Shown: piece by piece, positions 38,181 to 49,200 of the stretch
Position numbering within the stretch: the stretch's first letter is position 1
Layout: every line of letters starts with the position of its first letter
Source of the DNA: Lagopus muta
Lineage: Eukaryota; Chordata; Aves; Galliformes; Phasianidae
NCBI RefSeq assembly: GCF_023343835.1
Contig: NC_064440.1
Location: 27,597,537-27,661,536 of the forward strand
Direction of reading: 5' to 3'
DNA: 64,000 nucleotides
Notes under the pieces: model-generated
Databases searched by the model: none
What the model was told of the DNA's origin: nothing
What the model saw: only the letters and a program-made list of their open reading frames with translations
Made by a program: the position numbers and the translations under genes

Positions 38181-38202
38181 AAACAAAACAAAACAAAACA
38201 AC
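38181..38202. repeat. (AAAAC)n microsatellite
   Basis: About four AAAAC units followed by A-rich, AAC-containing sequence up to 38230. Confidence 0.85.
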
Positions 38203-39939
38203 AAAATGAAAACAACAAAGAAAAAAATCTACCTCTGAGGAGTCACTACCCATACAGTCCTAATTGCAGCAACCTAAAAGCACACAGTTGTGTTGTGTGT
38301 CACTGGAAATGCTGTGGCTCTGACAGCTGCTGGCACTGCCCTGCAGCACCGGGTGTTGCTTTCCCAGCGCCTGCTTCTGCTTTTATACTGGAAGTTAGTA
38401 ATTAGTTTCTGAAATAACAAATTCCTCTCTGTTCAATATGCAGTAGAAACAAAGTACAAACTGTTGTTGTTTGTATCTTAGGCATTGCAGGATTGAGGGT
38501 AACATCTCCAAAATCCCGTTGAGACAGATCTCAATTCCTTATTTTCACAGATAGGAGAGACACTTCACACCTAGAGTATTTTTTGTGGGAGATGTGCTTA
38601 GTTAGAAATGCTGAGACACTACAGATGATACAAGAGAAAAAACTTCTGGTTGGCTGATACAGAAAGAGCAACAGCTTATGAAAAGGAAAAACAGAAAACA
38701 TCTCAGAGAAAACCCTTCTGGATTTGTCTCAGGACAGGGTTCAGAACAGCCACGTTTATGTGAAGGCATAAGGCAAACGCCCTCTCAGATTTACAACTAA
38801 GTTTGATAAAGGGAATTACTGATTGCTGACAAAATACTAGCACTGGGTTAAATACAATTTATTCAACAGGTAGTTATGCCATTAATGAAGAGAAGCATTC
38901 CTATACTTCAGATCTGTTAGAGAATGAAAAAAAAAGCTCAGGCTTACAATGTTTTTACAAAGTATTCAAAAATCATTTTGAGTCAAAACCTGATATCCCA
39001 TTTTTAGTATTGTGTTAATATGATGTCTGGTTTTGGTCAGAATATTAGAAAGAGCATCACAAACCGGTTGTTAACTGATTAACGAATGCAGTACACAAAA
39101 AGATGCTGTTCTTGCCTCGTGGTTATTTACTGCTTGTTCTTATTGAAAGCAGCTAATTAAAGAAACAAAGTGATTCTTGTCAAAGTTGTCCTACAAGGGA
39201 GAAGCAGTTCTGGAGTTAGCAATTCCAGAAGCAGCAAAGAATTTAACCTGGAACCTCAAACAAAACTAATCAATTCTTTCTTGCACAGAAACTTCTGTTG
39301 GTTTTTTTTCTGAAGGCATTCATTTTTCTGTCTTTTTATAAGACTACGGGATTTGATTACAATGGGTAAAAAAGAACATAACATTTCATTTTTTCCTGCC
39401 TTAAAGTGCATTGGCTCACTTCTACATCTCCTGGAACATTTGGAGCAGAACTGAGTTCCACTGAAGCCAACAGCAAACATCCCACTGACTTCAGTAGAAT
39501 AAAGATGTCCTTCATAGTTTTTGAGAAGACTAGTGGCAGATTCTCTTAAAAAAGTTATAGTGGTATAATTTTGCCAGAAGATAAGACTTTACACACACCC
39601 CCACGTGGATCTGACAATCTCTCGAGTGGCAGTAAGCCTAAAGCCTCTGTATTGGCAAGAAGCAAAGAACAGCACCCTTATTCCAAAAACCTACTTATGT
39701 AAAAATTATGGCAGCGATGCAGTGCAACAGGCTCAGGACATACAGACCACACAGACCGCGTTCCTGCTCTGCCACCACCTCTTGGCAACTATTTACTAAA
39801 GTTATGTTTTGTTCAGAAACATGTAAGAGATTGCACAAAAAGTGTCCCTGTAGGCCAGTAAAGCAACCCTATGCCCAGTGTTACGGTTTAATGATATGCT
39901 GCAATCCATACAGCTGTGCAGTGAGTGCTACAGTGACCC
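38203..39939. other. Unique sequence, no gene
   Basis: A GC-richer patch at about 38290-38380 has no exon signals. No repeat family was recognised. Confidence 0.6.
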
Positions 39940-40068
39940 TAGAATGCCTTGGGCTGGAAGGGCCCTCAAAGATCATCTGGTTCCAAACCCATGCCATGGG
40001 CAGGGTTACCAACCTCTAAAACAGGTGCTAAATCAAGTGGCTCAGGGCCTCACCTAACCTGGCATTGA
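39940..40068 (-). mobile_element. CR1 LINE 3' end, truncated
   Basis: AGAATGCCTTGGGCTGGAAGG, CTCAAAGATCATCTGGTTCC, CATGGGCAGGGTTACCAACC and CACCTAACCTGGCATTGAA follow the reverse complement of the CR1 3' UTR. The copy is 5'-truncated at about 40068 and lacks most of the terminal 8-bp repeats. Confidence 0.92.
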
Positions 40069-40422
40069 ATAAGTTTGTATTCCCAACAAATAATTCACTA
40101 GTGAAGAAATCATTGATTCTGGTGAACGAGCAGTCCCAGACAGTGATGTTCTTTTTTGACCTTGGATTCACATTTCAATGTGTTACCTGAGGCAGCAAAT
40201 CTCTGCTGAAAACACATAGCAGTTTGTGCTCTGAGTTATTCCTGTTATGATAATGGCTCCTATGCCCTGCTGGTCTGCTTTTCCTAGTTTTGCCCTTGCT
40301 TTGCCCACATTGCCACTAGGGAGTCCTGAGATGGGACTGGACAACCAAGAACAGCCCTGGGACATGAGCTGTGCTCGGTGGTAAGTCAGCCCAGAGAAAG
40401 GAGGAGTAGAAGAGCAGCTCAC
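40069..40422. other. Unique sequence, no gene
   Basis: Part of a 105-codon minus-strand frame (40183-40500) lies here and has no domain. Confidence 0.55.
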
Positions 40423-40460
40423 CTGCCAAGTGTGCTTTCTAAGGGAAATGGGCAGCTTCC
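40423..40460 (-). other. Weak candidate small exon
   Basis: On the minus strand, a pyrimidine-rich stretch ending CACCCGCAAG is followed by 38 bases and then CAG|GTGAGC, a strong donor. One frame reads GSCPFPLESTLG without a stop. Its phase does not join the candidate exon at 544-622 directly. An alternative acceptor inside it would leave a 16-base exon. Confidence 0.12.
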
Positions 40461-43035
40461 CTTGCGGGTGAGAAATGGGTGAGAACCAGAAAACAGTCAA
40501 CTGGAATTCAGCAAGGTCAGGGGACTTCAGGCAGCAAAGTCAATACTTCTCTGCGGCACTAAAACTTAGCATGGAAATTTTTTGCACATGACTTTTACCT
40601 CTCTGAAAATAAAGTCTGATAATGAAGCTGTAGACATGAGCTTAATGATCTCAGTGTGAAAGGGCTCCTATAAAATCATTTCTCCTTTTGTTGGCTGTTT
40701 CCAACCAACACTTTAGAAACACATAAACAATTTACAGCAACAAAGGGCTTTTTTCCTTGACCTGAATGCAATAATTACAGCATTTACTTTATGGTTCTCC
40801 TTTTGGAAAAAAAAATCGATGATGATCAGAGCAGAGGACACACAGAGCCAAAGGAGATAGGTGACAGATGGTTGCTGAATGACCGTGCAAAGTCATAATA
40901 TCTGAGATCCTGGAAGGGACTCCGGATGGGGAATGAGTAGCAAGATACCGCCTCCAAACCCTAAGTAGGTACTTCTGAAACATAACTCTAACATCACTCT
41001 GAAGTATTTTTAAAACTCTTCCACACTGTGCCTGGGGGGAAGCTATTTTTTTTGCTTTGGCGGTGATTTCAGGAATGAATTTTGGCAAGCTCAGCTGAGT
41101 TCCCTCACTGCACAGTACATGGTAATGTTCATTGTGATTATACCAAATACGATCCACTCTGTGCAGAACTAAATTTATCTAATTTTGAAATGGATTCAAA
41201 CTCCTTAATACCCGGGTGTGTTCCAGAACCAGATTTTTCCTGGTAATTAGTCCACCAGTCCTTGATGGTTAATTTTTTTCATACTGTACAAAAAGCTTAG
41301 AGCCTTTTATGTTACCGCTTTTAGCGTGGAGAATATTGTAGCGCTGCAATAACTGGGTCTGCTATTCCATTTTCTTTGTTAGATACCAAGCAGCAGCAAC
41401 AACAGACCAGAAAGAGCCCAGAGCTCACTCTGTGCTCTGTCCTGGAAGTAGCAGAATGCCTTTCCAGTTTCCAGTGCTGAAGCTCTGGAGAGTTTTGAGT
41501 GTTAAAAGTTTCTAATCTTTTATTCTGTCTTACTCATCCTGTGATACATATGCATGAGGAAGGTCATTATAGCAGCACCCAGTAGTGTGGCTCAGTTTCA
41601 CGTGGTGGCACTCCACATTTAACAGCCATATTCACAGAAGAGCATGGCCAAGAAGTGAGTACCAGGGTAGTTAGAAGAAAGCAATTTTCTGAAACCTAAT
41701 GAAACCAGAAAGTTTTCACTTTCATTATTGGGCTACCAGTGAGAAAAGAAATCTCTAACTTACTTGAGACTGTCTTCCTTCAGATTCTAAAATGCCACTT
41801 AGAGATCATTACGGCAGGTGCTGCGTTATCTGTGTTTGGGAGTCTGAGATGCGCTGCAGGGGAGAGCAAGCACCCTGAGAGGAAGGGCAAGGATACCAGC
41901 TTAGCCTGGCCTCTGAATTTCAGAAAAAAGCAGGCTAAGATAATAGTGCAAGGGTTCAGCTGGAGTCTGTGACTGCTCCAGAGTTTGACAATGGACTTGA
42001 TGGCACCGAAAAGCTTCCGGTACAAAACAAACTAATTTATCAGCCAGCGTTAGGTAATGCTCTGACGCAGAGCTGAGAATTTAATGGATGCTTCCTGAGT
42101 CTCCCTCTGATCCTTCAGCTCAGTGCAGTCCTACCTGTCCCAGTGGTTCACCCCAGAGCTGTCCACTTGTCCTGAGTGTGAGAACATGCAATACAAGGCA
42201 TCCCCTTTAAAACAGCTCATCACAAACACCTGAAAGCCCCAGCCACCTCTGAGTATCTTGCCTCACCTCGGGTGATTTGTACTTTTGTCACAACATAAAA
42301 CTATTTTTTCATGTCTTTCATTATAACAAAACTGCATGCAGATATATAAAGACAAATATATTCTAGCTAAAATGCAAGAATCCTGCCTCTCTTCAATACC
42401 TCTCTCTAATTTTGGAATGAAGAGATCAAATTGTGGTCCTGTTTTTCCCTTTCTTTAGCACCAACTTCACCTTCGCTATTATGCAGGATTGGCACTAAGT
42501 TCCTTCACCTGTTTGTTTCAGAGATTACAAGGTAAAATTTTGATAACATCACTGTCCCTCGACTGCTGTCACCTGTGCCTGTATCTTTGCTGTACTTACC
42601 TATATTCTACCCATGATATCACCCTGAAAAGTTTTCCCTGCTCCCCTAAATTTGCTTTTAATACTCTTGAGTCTGCATTTGAGTGCTGGCCAACCCAGCG
42701 GCAGTGATAACCGAAACAAGCTGGCAGTATCCACAGGTCTCTGTACAGCAGGATGACCTGAAAGCCTTCTGCACAGCTGGGGGTGCATCTCTGCTGCAAA
42801 CCCCACACAGGCTGCTGGCATGCTTGGGACTGCTGCACTCAGTGCCGCAGGGCACACGGCTGTACTTCAGGGGCTGGTCCCACTGGCACTGCAATGGCGT
42901 GACGCAGGGGATGCCCTACAGAACTGCTCATTCCTCCTATATTTTTACACCAATTTGGTGGCCAGAAAATTGCCTTTTCTTTTTAATATTTTTTAAATGG
43001 CAATCTAGTTTCCATTTTTATGCAGTTTTGTGGGT

Positions 43036-43071
43036 TTCTTTTTGTTTTTTGGTTTTTTTTTTTTTTTTTTT
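43036..43071. repeat. T-rich tract ending in T19
   Basis: Interrupted T runs from 43036, then an uninterrupted T19 at 43053-43071. Confidence 0.9.
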
Positions 43072-43439
43072 AATTCGAAGAAAGAAGAGATTTTCCTCTG
43101 CTCAAATGGCTTTTATCAGAATATTCTTAAAATTAAACAATATTGCCATTCACTGAGTTAAAACCACTACCCTCTAGAGACTATTAAAAATTCAGTAACC
43201 TTGGCAACAAAATAAAATGCTATACTGGTTTGGTTGCTTAAAATGAGGAACATACACCATTACATGTGGGAACATATTGTTAACAGATTGGTTTTGGTTG
43301 TTTTTATTTTCTTAATTATATGGCTTAATCTCACATTTCCCTTCTCTTCCTTCCTTGAACACTCCAGTATTAAAAAATACTTTTTGTTTTTGGCTACATA
43401 CAACCTGTCCTACATCGCAGAATGCTATTTACTCAGGGG

Positions 43440-43463
43440 AAAAAAAAAAAAAAAAAAGAAAAA
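43440..43463. repeat. A18 tract
   Basis: Eighteen consecutive A, one G, then five A. No gene-like sequence precedes it that would suggest a processed pseudogene tail. Confidence 0.9.
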
Positions 43464-44234
43464 TAACAACACTACAACACTCTCCCTGCAACAGGACCAG
43501 AAAGTGCCCATATAGCAGTGCCAGAGCCTATGGAAAATAAACGAAGAATAAAAGTAGACACTCAAGTAATTTTTCAAAGCAAACTGAGTAGTCACTCACG
43601 ATTATTTTCATATCTAACCTTTTAGAAATGTTATGAACCAGCTCTATTCTATTTCAGCTGGTGCTTTCCAGAAGTCTAGCACTATATTTGAAAAGACTAA
43701 AAAGTGCATGAAGAAGTAGCTAGCATGTTTCTTCAAGCTTGGAAACAAAGAGAAGAAACATTCCCTGAGGTTAAAGTCTGGTACAGCTTCAGAAGCTGAT
43801 ACGCATGTGAAGAGGTTAATTTGGTGAGTGAGGACTGTGGCTGTGAATATGGAAATGTCTGCAAATAGTGGGTAAGGAACAACATTCCAGCAGGGCTCAG
43901 AAGCTCAGTAAAACCTAATTTCCTTCAGGTTGGAACCTCTTATTGTAGGTTATGTGGCAGCTGAAGTATACAGCTTGTGGGACAAATGCTTACACCACAG
44001 CCAGCATCACCAGTACCACTGATGCCCCATAGCTGGGGAGCTGCGCCTGGCACCCTGAGGTGCCTCTGTGTGTTCATCCCCTCCTACACAGGAGGCTGGA
44101 GCCAGTTTATTCGTACTGGTTTCAGGCACCTTTTCAGCAAAACTATCTTGAAATAAAGCCCTATCTGTCCAACTACAGAGTGACAGTCATGGACTTGGAA
44201 ATGTACACATATACAGAGTGGGAGAAAAACTACT

Positions 44235-44690
44235 TTAGAGCAGCCCTGCTGAGGACTTGAGGATCCTGGTAGATGAAAATCTGAACAGAAGCCAGTAGTG
44301 TGCAATTGTAGCCCAGAAGGCCATCAGTATCCTGGGCTGCATCAGAAGAGGGATGGCCAGAAGGGAGGGGAAGGAGATTATCTCTCTCTACTCTGCCCTT
44401 GTGAGGCCCCATCTGGAGTACTGCATGCAAGTCTGGGGCCCTCCATACAGGAAAGGTGGAGCTGCTGGATGGGGTGCAAAGGATGATCACAAAGATGAGG
44501 GTGGTCAGGTGCTGGAACAGGCTGCCCAGAGAGGCTGTGGAAGCATCCCTGAAGCCATTTAATATAAGACTGGATGGGGCCGTAAGCATTCTCATCTAGC
44601 AGTTGGCTATGCTGCCTGGGGCAAGAGGGCTGAAAATTGATGGTCCAGGAGGCCGCTTCCCATCCCAGCCATTCTATGAGCCTGTGATCT
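44235..44690 (+). mobile_element. CR1 LINE, ORF2 C-terminus plus 3' UTR, internally deleted
   Basis: This is the largest CR1 copy here. From about 44235 it follows the end of ORF2, the reverse-transcriptase/endonuclease polyprotein. The frame at 44353-44562 includes SLYSALVRPHLEYCMQVWGP, a hallmark stretch of the CR1 C-terminal region. At about 44497 the sequence jumps from AAGGATGATCACAAAGATGA to GGTGCTGGAACAGGCTGCC, skipping what I judge from the family layout to be about 0.3 kb. The 3' UTR then runs through GTTGGCTATGCTGCCTGGGG to CCATTCTATGAGCCTGTGAT. The 5' part of the element is missing and an upstream frame ends in a stop, so it is a dead fossil. Confidence 0.93.
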
Positions 44691-44696
44691 ATTTGC

Positions 44697-44714
44697 TGCT
44701 ATTAATTAATAGCA
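44697..44714. repeat. Perfect 18-bp palindrome next to CR1
   Basis: TGCTATTAATTAATAGCA is its own reverse complement and starts seven bases after the CR1 3' end. CR1 does not normally make target duplications, so it is probably flanking sequence. Confidence 0.9.
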
Positions 44715-45779
44715 TTATGCTCTGTCTTAAAAATTATGGAGCAGAATGAGAAATCAAATTTCCTTTTTCAGAAGCAGATATCTCAAATCACATACATTGC
44801 AATTACAAAGGAAAATCGCTCTTGTATTTGGCTGCCTGGGTCTTGGTGTGTGCATTTACTTTAGAAATGGTACCAAAGTATTCCTCTCATTCATATATGG
44901 GATTTGAGGCAGTAAGTTCAGGCTATCTAACAGCAAACTCTGAAAAGTGCTGTATGTTTTCTTTTTTAAGTTTGTGAAATAATTTGTTTCCCCAAACTAC
45001 TGATAATATGGATTTGGAGCACAGCTTTTCCAGATTTATTTAATAAAAGGCTGCCATTTTTCTTTCAGCAGAAACAGGCAGAGAAAAGAAAGCTATTCTC
45101 CTCCACACAATGGAAGGTAGGATTATAGAGTAAATGCAAGGGAGATAAGAAAGGTGAATCAATTTAAATGACCTTTATTCAAGCTCCATTGAAACAAATG
45201 AATAAGAGGATTTATCCCCCAGAAAATAAAGCCGAAATAAGAAAATAATGACTAAATAGCAAACTAAAGGAAAAATTCTAATTATATTGGAAGAGATTTG
45301 CCAAGGGTTTCTTAGTTTAAAATTAAAAATAACTAAGAGCATGTTAAAGCATGTATAAATTAAAGCTGAGCAAACATAATAAAGCCGCTTGGATAGTTAA
45401 GCTGGGAGTAGGATATAGTGCAGTGCTTGCAGCTGAGAAATGGCTTTGCCTGTTTGCACCATTAACCTTCTAAAATTTAGTCCTCCTACCTTATGGACCA
45501 ACTGTTTTAGAGATTAATTGGCTCTCTAAACCTGTAAAATCCTGTTTTTATATTTCTTGCCCAAGACAGGACCCTAAACATTCTCTTGCAAAGCCAGACA
45601 AAGGATTTAACACATTCATGAGCAATAGGTGGTTTTACGGTTCGGACGGTCAGCTGCCCCTGCCAGGATGGCAGTCCTCAGCATGGCATTCAGTGCCCAT
45701 TGGGAAAAGCAGAGGCAGCCCTTGGACGTGTTCCCAGGGTACAAATATCTGCTCCTGCAGCCAAGGGGTTTTGTTTGTT
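44715..45779. other. Repeat-free AT-rich sequence
   Basis: No exon or repeat family was recognised. 45160-45420 is dense in TAAT and AATAAA-type words. Confidence 0.55.
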
Positions 45780-46200
45780 TTTTAAGTTAAAAACTTTTAT
45801 CTTCACTCCCTTTTGATATGGCAATTCACCATCTAAATCCATTAATTACACACTGATAAACTGCTGCCAGCCCACAGATCCTGGGCTAATAGATTTAAGA
45901 AAACTGAAGGAATGTGGCAGCTTTCCTTCCGCTGCCGGGTTATGCCAGTTACTCCTAAATCCATTGATCTAGTGAGACAGTAATTAGTTAATTTAATGAG
46001 AAAGAAAGGATTCCAGCCTGAAGAACTTATAGCCCTAACAAGACAGTTTATTATTGGAAGCTACTTCCGTTAAAAACACTTCCATCAGCTAACAAGAAAG
46101 CTGCCCCTTGATTAAAAAGGCAAAGCATCATTTATTGTTATCTCCTCAGAGTTAGTCTAACATTAAAAAGTACCCTAGGCTTACAGGATTATTGACTACA
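45780..46200. promoter_or_regulatory. Candidate conserved non-coding element
   Basis: Homeobox-type sites (CATTAATTAC, GTAATTAGTTAATTTAATG) and a SOX-like TTATTGTTATC lie close together in unique, repeat-free sequence. The block has no open frame of note. The resemblance to vertebrate enhancers is a judgement from motif content only. Confidence 0.25.
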
Positions 46201-49200
46201 GATACAAAGTGCCTGCTTTGTTTAACAGCATTACTAGGAATCACATTCACAAACATATTTGTACAGGGCACAACCATGTGCACAGATTGTCTTGGTGCTT
46301 CTCATTAACTATTCCCTCAAAAGGAAGGAGCTTGCCACTGCTGCCTAACTGGGATATTAGCAGTGGGTGATAAGTTGGGCAGGGAAAACAAGACTTGGAA
46401 TCAGAGAAGGGAGATTTTCTTCTCAGCAGAATGTGCCCAAGCAGTATTGGTTTAAGCAAAGGGATTTGGCACAAGGTGGACATACAAAAAAAAAAAAAAA
46501 ACTTGTTGAACTTAGTCCTGGAGAATTCCTTTTCCACATCTCTGAGCATAATTAAACATTCTGAAGAGGCATCTGCTTAAGTCTGGCATTTAACTTTGTG
46601 ATAAGTAGTATCTAACGCTGATAGAAGAAGCAAGCAGAAAAACAAGAGCTCTGCTGAGCAGAATAAACCAAGCCACCCAGGACCCACCTAACAGAAAAAT
46701 GAAGCCCAAAGAGCCTCTCCTTCTATTTGCAAGTACAGGTATAAAAGCATCTAAGATCTCCCAAAGAGAGCTGTGCAAAGAGATTTCATGAAAGGAAGCT
46801 ATATTCTGTGGGTAAACACTTCCTACAGTCCCAAGAAATCCAAGCTGTAGCCAGAGGTTGTCTCTATACTGTTTGAATTATTGGAAAAACATAATTGATG
46901 ATTCTGGCTTTTGTTTTTGTAGGTTGTGCTTGCATCAGATTTTAACTATGAGCAAAGATGCTGTGACAGGTTGCAATATTGCTGCTCTGCAGCAGTGTCT
47001 CTAATTCTGGCCTTCTCCACATAATTCATGGCTCCTTCTGCAGATGGCTATTTCTTATTCTCCAACAGCTGCTTTGCAAATGACACTTAAAATGGTTTTA
47101 CAGAAACGTGAAGATGAGAAATATTTTGTGGGCACGAAGTTCTTAAGCTATTTATTTTAAAAACATCTTCAATTTACAAACAGGTCTGGAATCACACTGT
47201 AATTATACCATCGTACAAATACTGAGTTTACAGAAAAATATAATGAGTTCATCTGCTGCATTTCTCTGCTTACACTGACATTTGAGTATAAAAATACTAT
47301 GATTAATGCAGGGAATTATTTGGCTTGCTGAGTTCTTAAACAATTCCCCTACTAGAACAAAATCAGAAACATTCATGTAACGGAAGAGTCTTCTCTGAGG
47401 ATGCTTTAAGAGGTTATTTAGATCTTATAAATATTTAAGTGAAGGAACAGAGTCTAACAGATTTTAAAGAAAAATAAAAAATGTGTTTATGAGAAGCAGC
47501 ATCTTATCTCCTCCCCAACCAATTAAGTCAAAGAGTAAATCCTATATTTTGACTGTGTTTCAAAAATTACTGGAACTGAAACAGATCACATCTCTCTTGA
47601 GATTCACACAAAGACATGCACATGGTGAGCAGCCACAGGTTTGTCCAGTGGCATTTGGTTCACTGGGTCCTCACACTGTGTGGCTTGGCCACTTGTGTGG
47701 AAAGCTTGTCGATCACATCAAGATCTCAGCTTTCACAGAACCAAAATAAACCAAAGCACTTTTATGCTTTATCCTTTTCAGGTAAAAACACTCCTGATTT
47801 GTTGTGGCTGAGTGCGCCAGATGCGCATTGTCCACTTGGTAATTAAGTTTGATCACAATGGCAAAGTCATTATTCACACATTTTGAAGAGAAAATAGTAT
47901 TCTGATTTCATTTACTTCCACACAAAATTGATGAACATCATGCTTAATAGAAAGGAGATGCAAGTCTTTAGTACCATAACCTTTGAATGTGCAGAAAGTT
48001 TAAGGTAATGTGAGTGGCGGTTTTGCATGTGTGTGTTTTTAATGATCTCTTTTTTCCCCTCACTGAATAAGTTGACAAATGCTAAGATGAAATCTCAACT
48101 GAAGGAGATTCTGCAGAAATACTGTCCCCCTAGCAACACCGTTACTATGCACAAAGAACATATAAAATCTTATTCCCCCAAAAGACTGTGTTTGAGAAGG
48201 AAATAAAATTTTACTTCATTTTTAAATAAAGATAAGGTGCTTGCAAATGTTTCACATACCTCTAAATATATTGTGGGCACAATTTGAATAGGAGCAGAAT
48301 AATATAAACTCAGAATAAAGACTGGAATCCTGAAGCAGATAACTAGTGGAACTAGAGATACAGATCTCTTCTGTGCAAAGTGTGTTTCCACCATTATGTG
48401 TTGGGAGAAACAGAGCATTTGATTTTGATTCCAGCAAAATAGAAGTAAAGAGGACAATAGCATCCACAAAGGATAGCTGCTCTAATAATAGGAGAGCAAA
48501 AGAGAATGGGGAAGGCTTGTGGCAGCCTAGTTATCTCCTAGAAGAGGCCTGGATCACGCGAAGAGAGATGTCTCACAAAAAGATGTCCTGCAAGGAAGCA
48601 AGCTGAATAGGAAAGGAAAATGAATCTTTTCAGTGTCCAGATGAAGGATGCACTCAGAATAATGCGTCTCTGGAAATAAATCCTCTTTCTACTCTTTTGG
48701 AAGCTCACTTAAGAACCACAGCTTACAGACTATTAATGATTTCTGGGAGTCAGACAATGTGTGTTGTGCTGGCGCAGTTTAAAAATTGTTATATCCTCCA
48801 AACTGTTGTTAAGAGAAAGCTTATCACCAGGCATCTCTAAGAATATTTGATTACATTGCCTCTGTGATTACATATTTTCTCTCTTTATCATATGAAGTGT
48901 TTGTGCATTGCTGGATGCTGCAGTGCACTTCTCTCATCTTGCTAATAAAAACTCTTTGAATAAGATCTGTAGGGTGACCCTGGCCCATCTGAGATCCAGA
49001 AACAAGGGGCTCCTTTCTGTTCCAACAGCACAAACACAAAAGGTGGACTGAAGAATTGACATCACCTACAGGACAAAAGCTCACACTGCTGCTAAGTGAC
49101 AGAAGGAAAACAAAAGGGGGTTAGCAGAAATGTTTTGCTCTCCCAGCTGAACAGACCTAACGTAAGTATAACCCAAAGGGCTTCTTTTGATTCTGTTACT

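Larger units (their letters stand above)
40461..44234. other. Unique sequence with homopolymer tracts, no gene
   Basis: A GC-richer stretch at 42680-42920 has open frames on both strands (longest 42683-43156, 157 codons), with no domain. Two large homopolymer tracts are listed separately. No further repeat family was recognised. Confidence 0.55.

Noticed and set aside
42683..43156. 157-codon plus-strand frame in a GC-richer stretch
   Set aside because: The minus strand is also open over the same bases and the C-terminal part is translated poly-T. Stop scarcity explains it.
43440..43463. A18 tract as the tail of a processed pseudogene
   Set aside because: The sequence before it has no gene-like frame or polyadenylation context.
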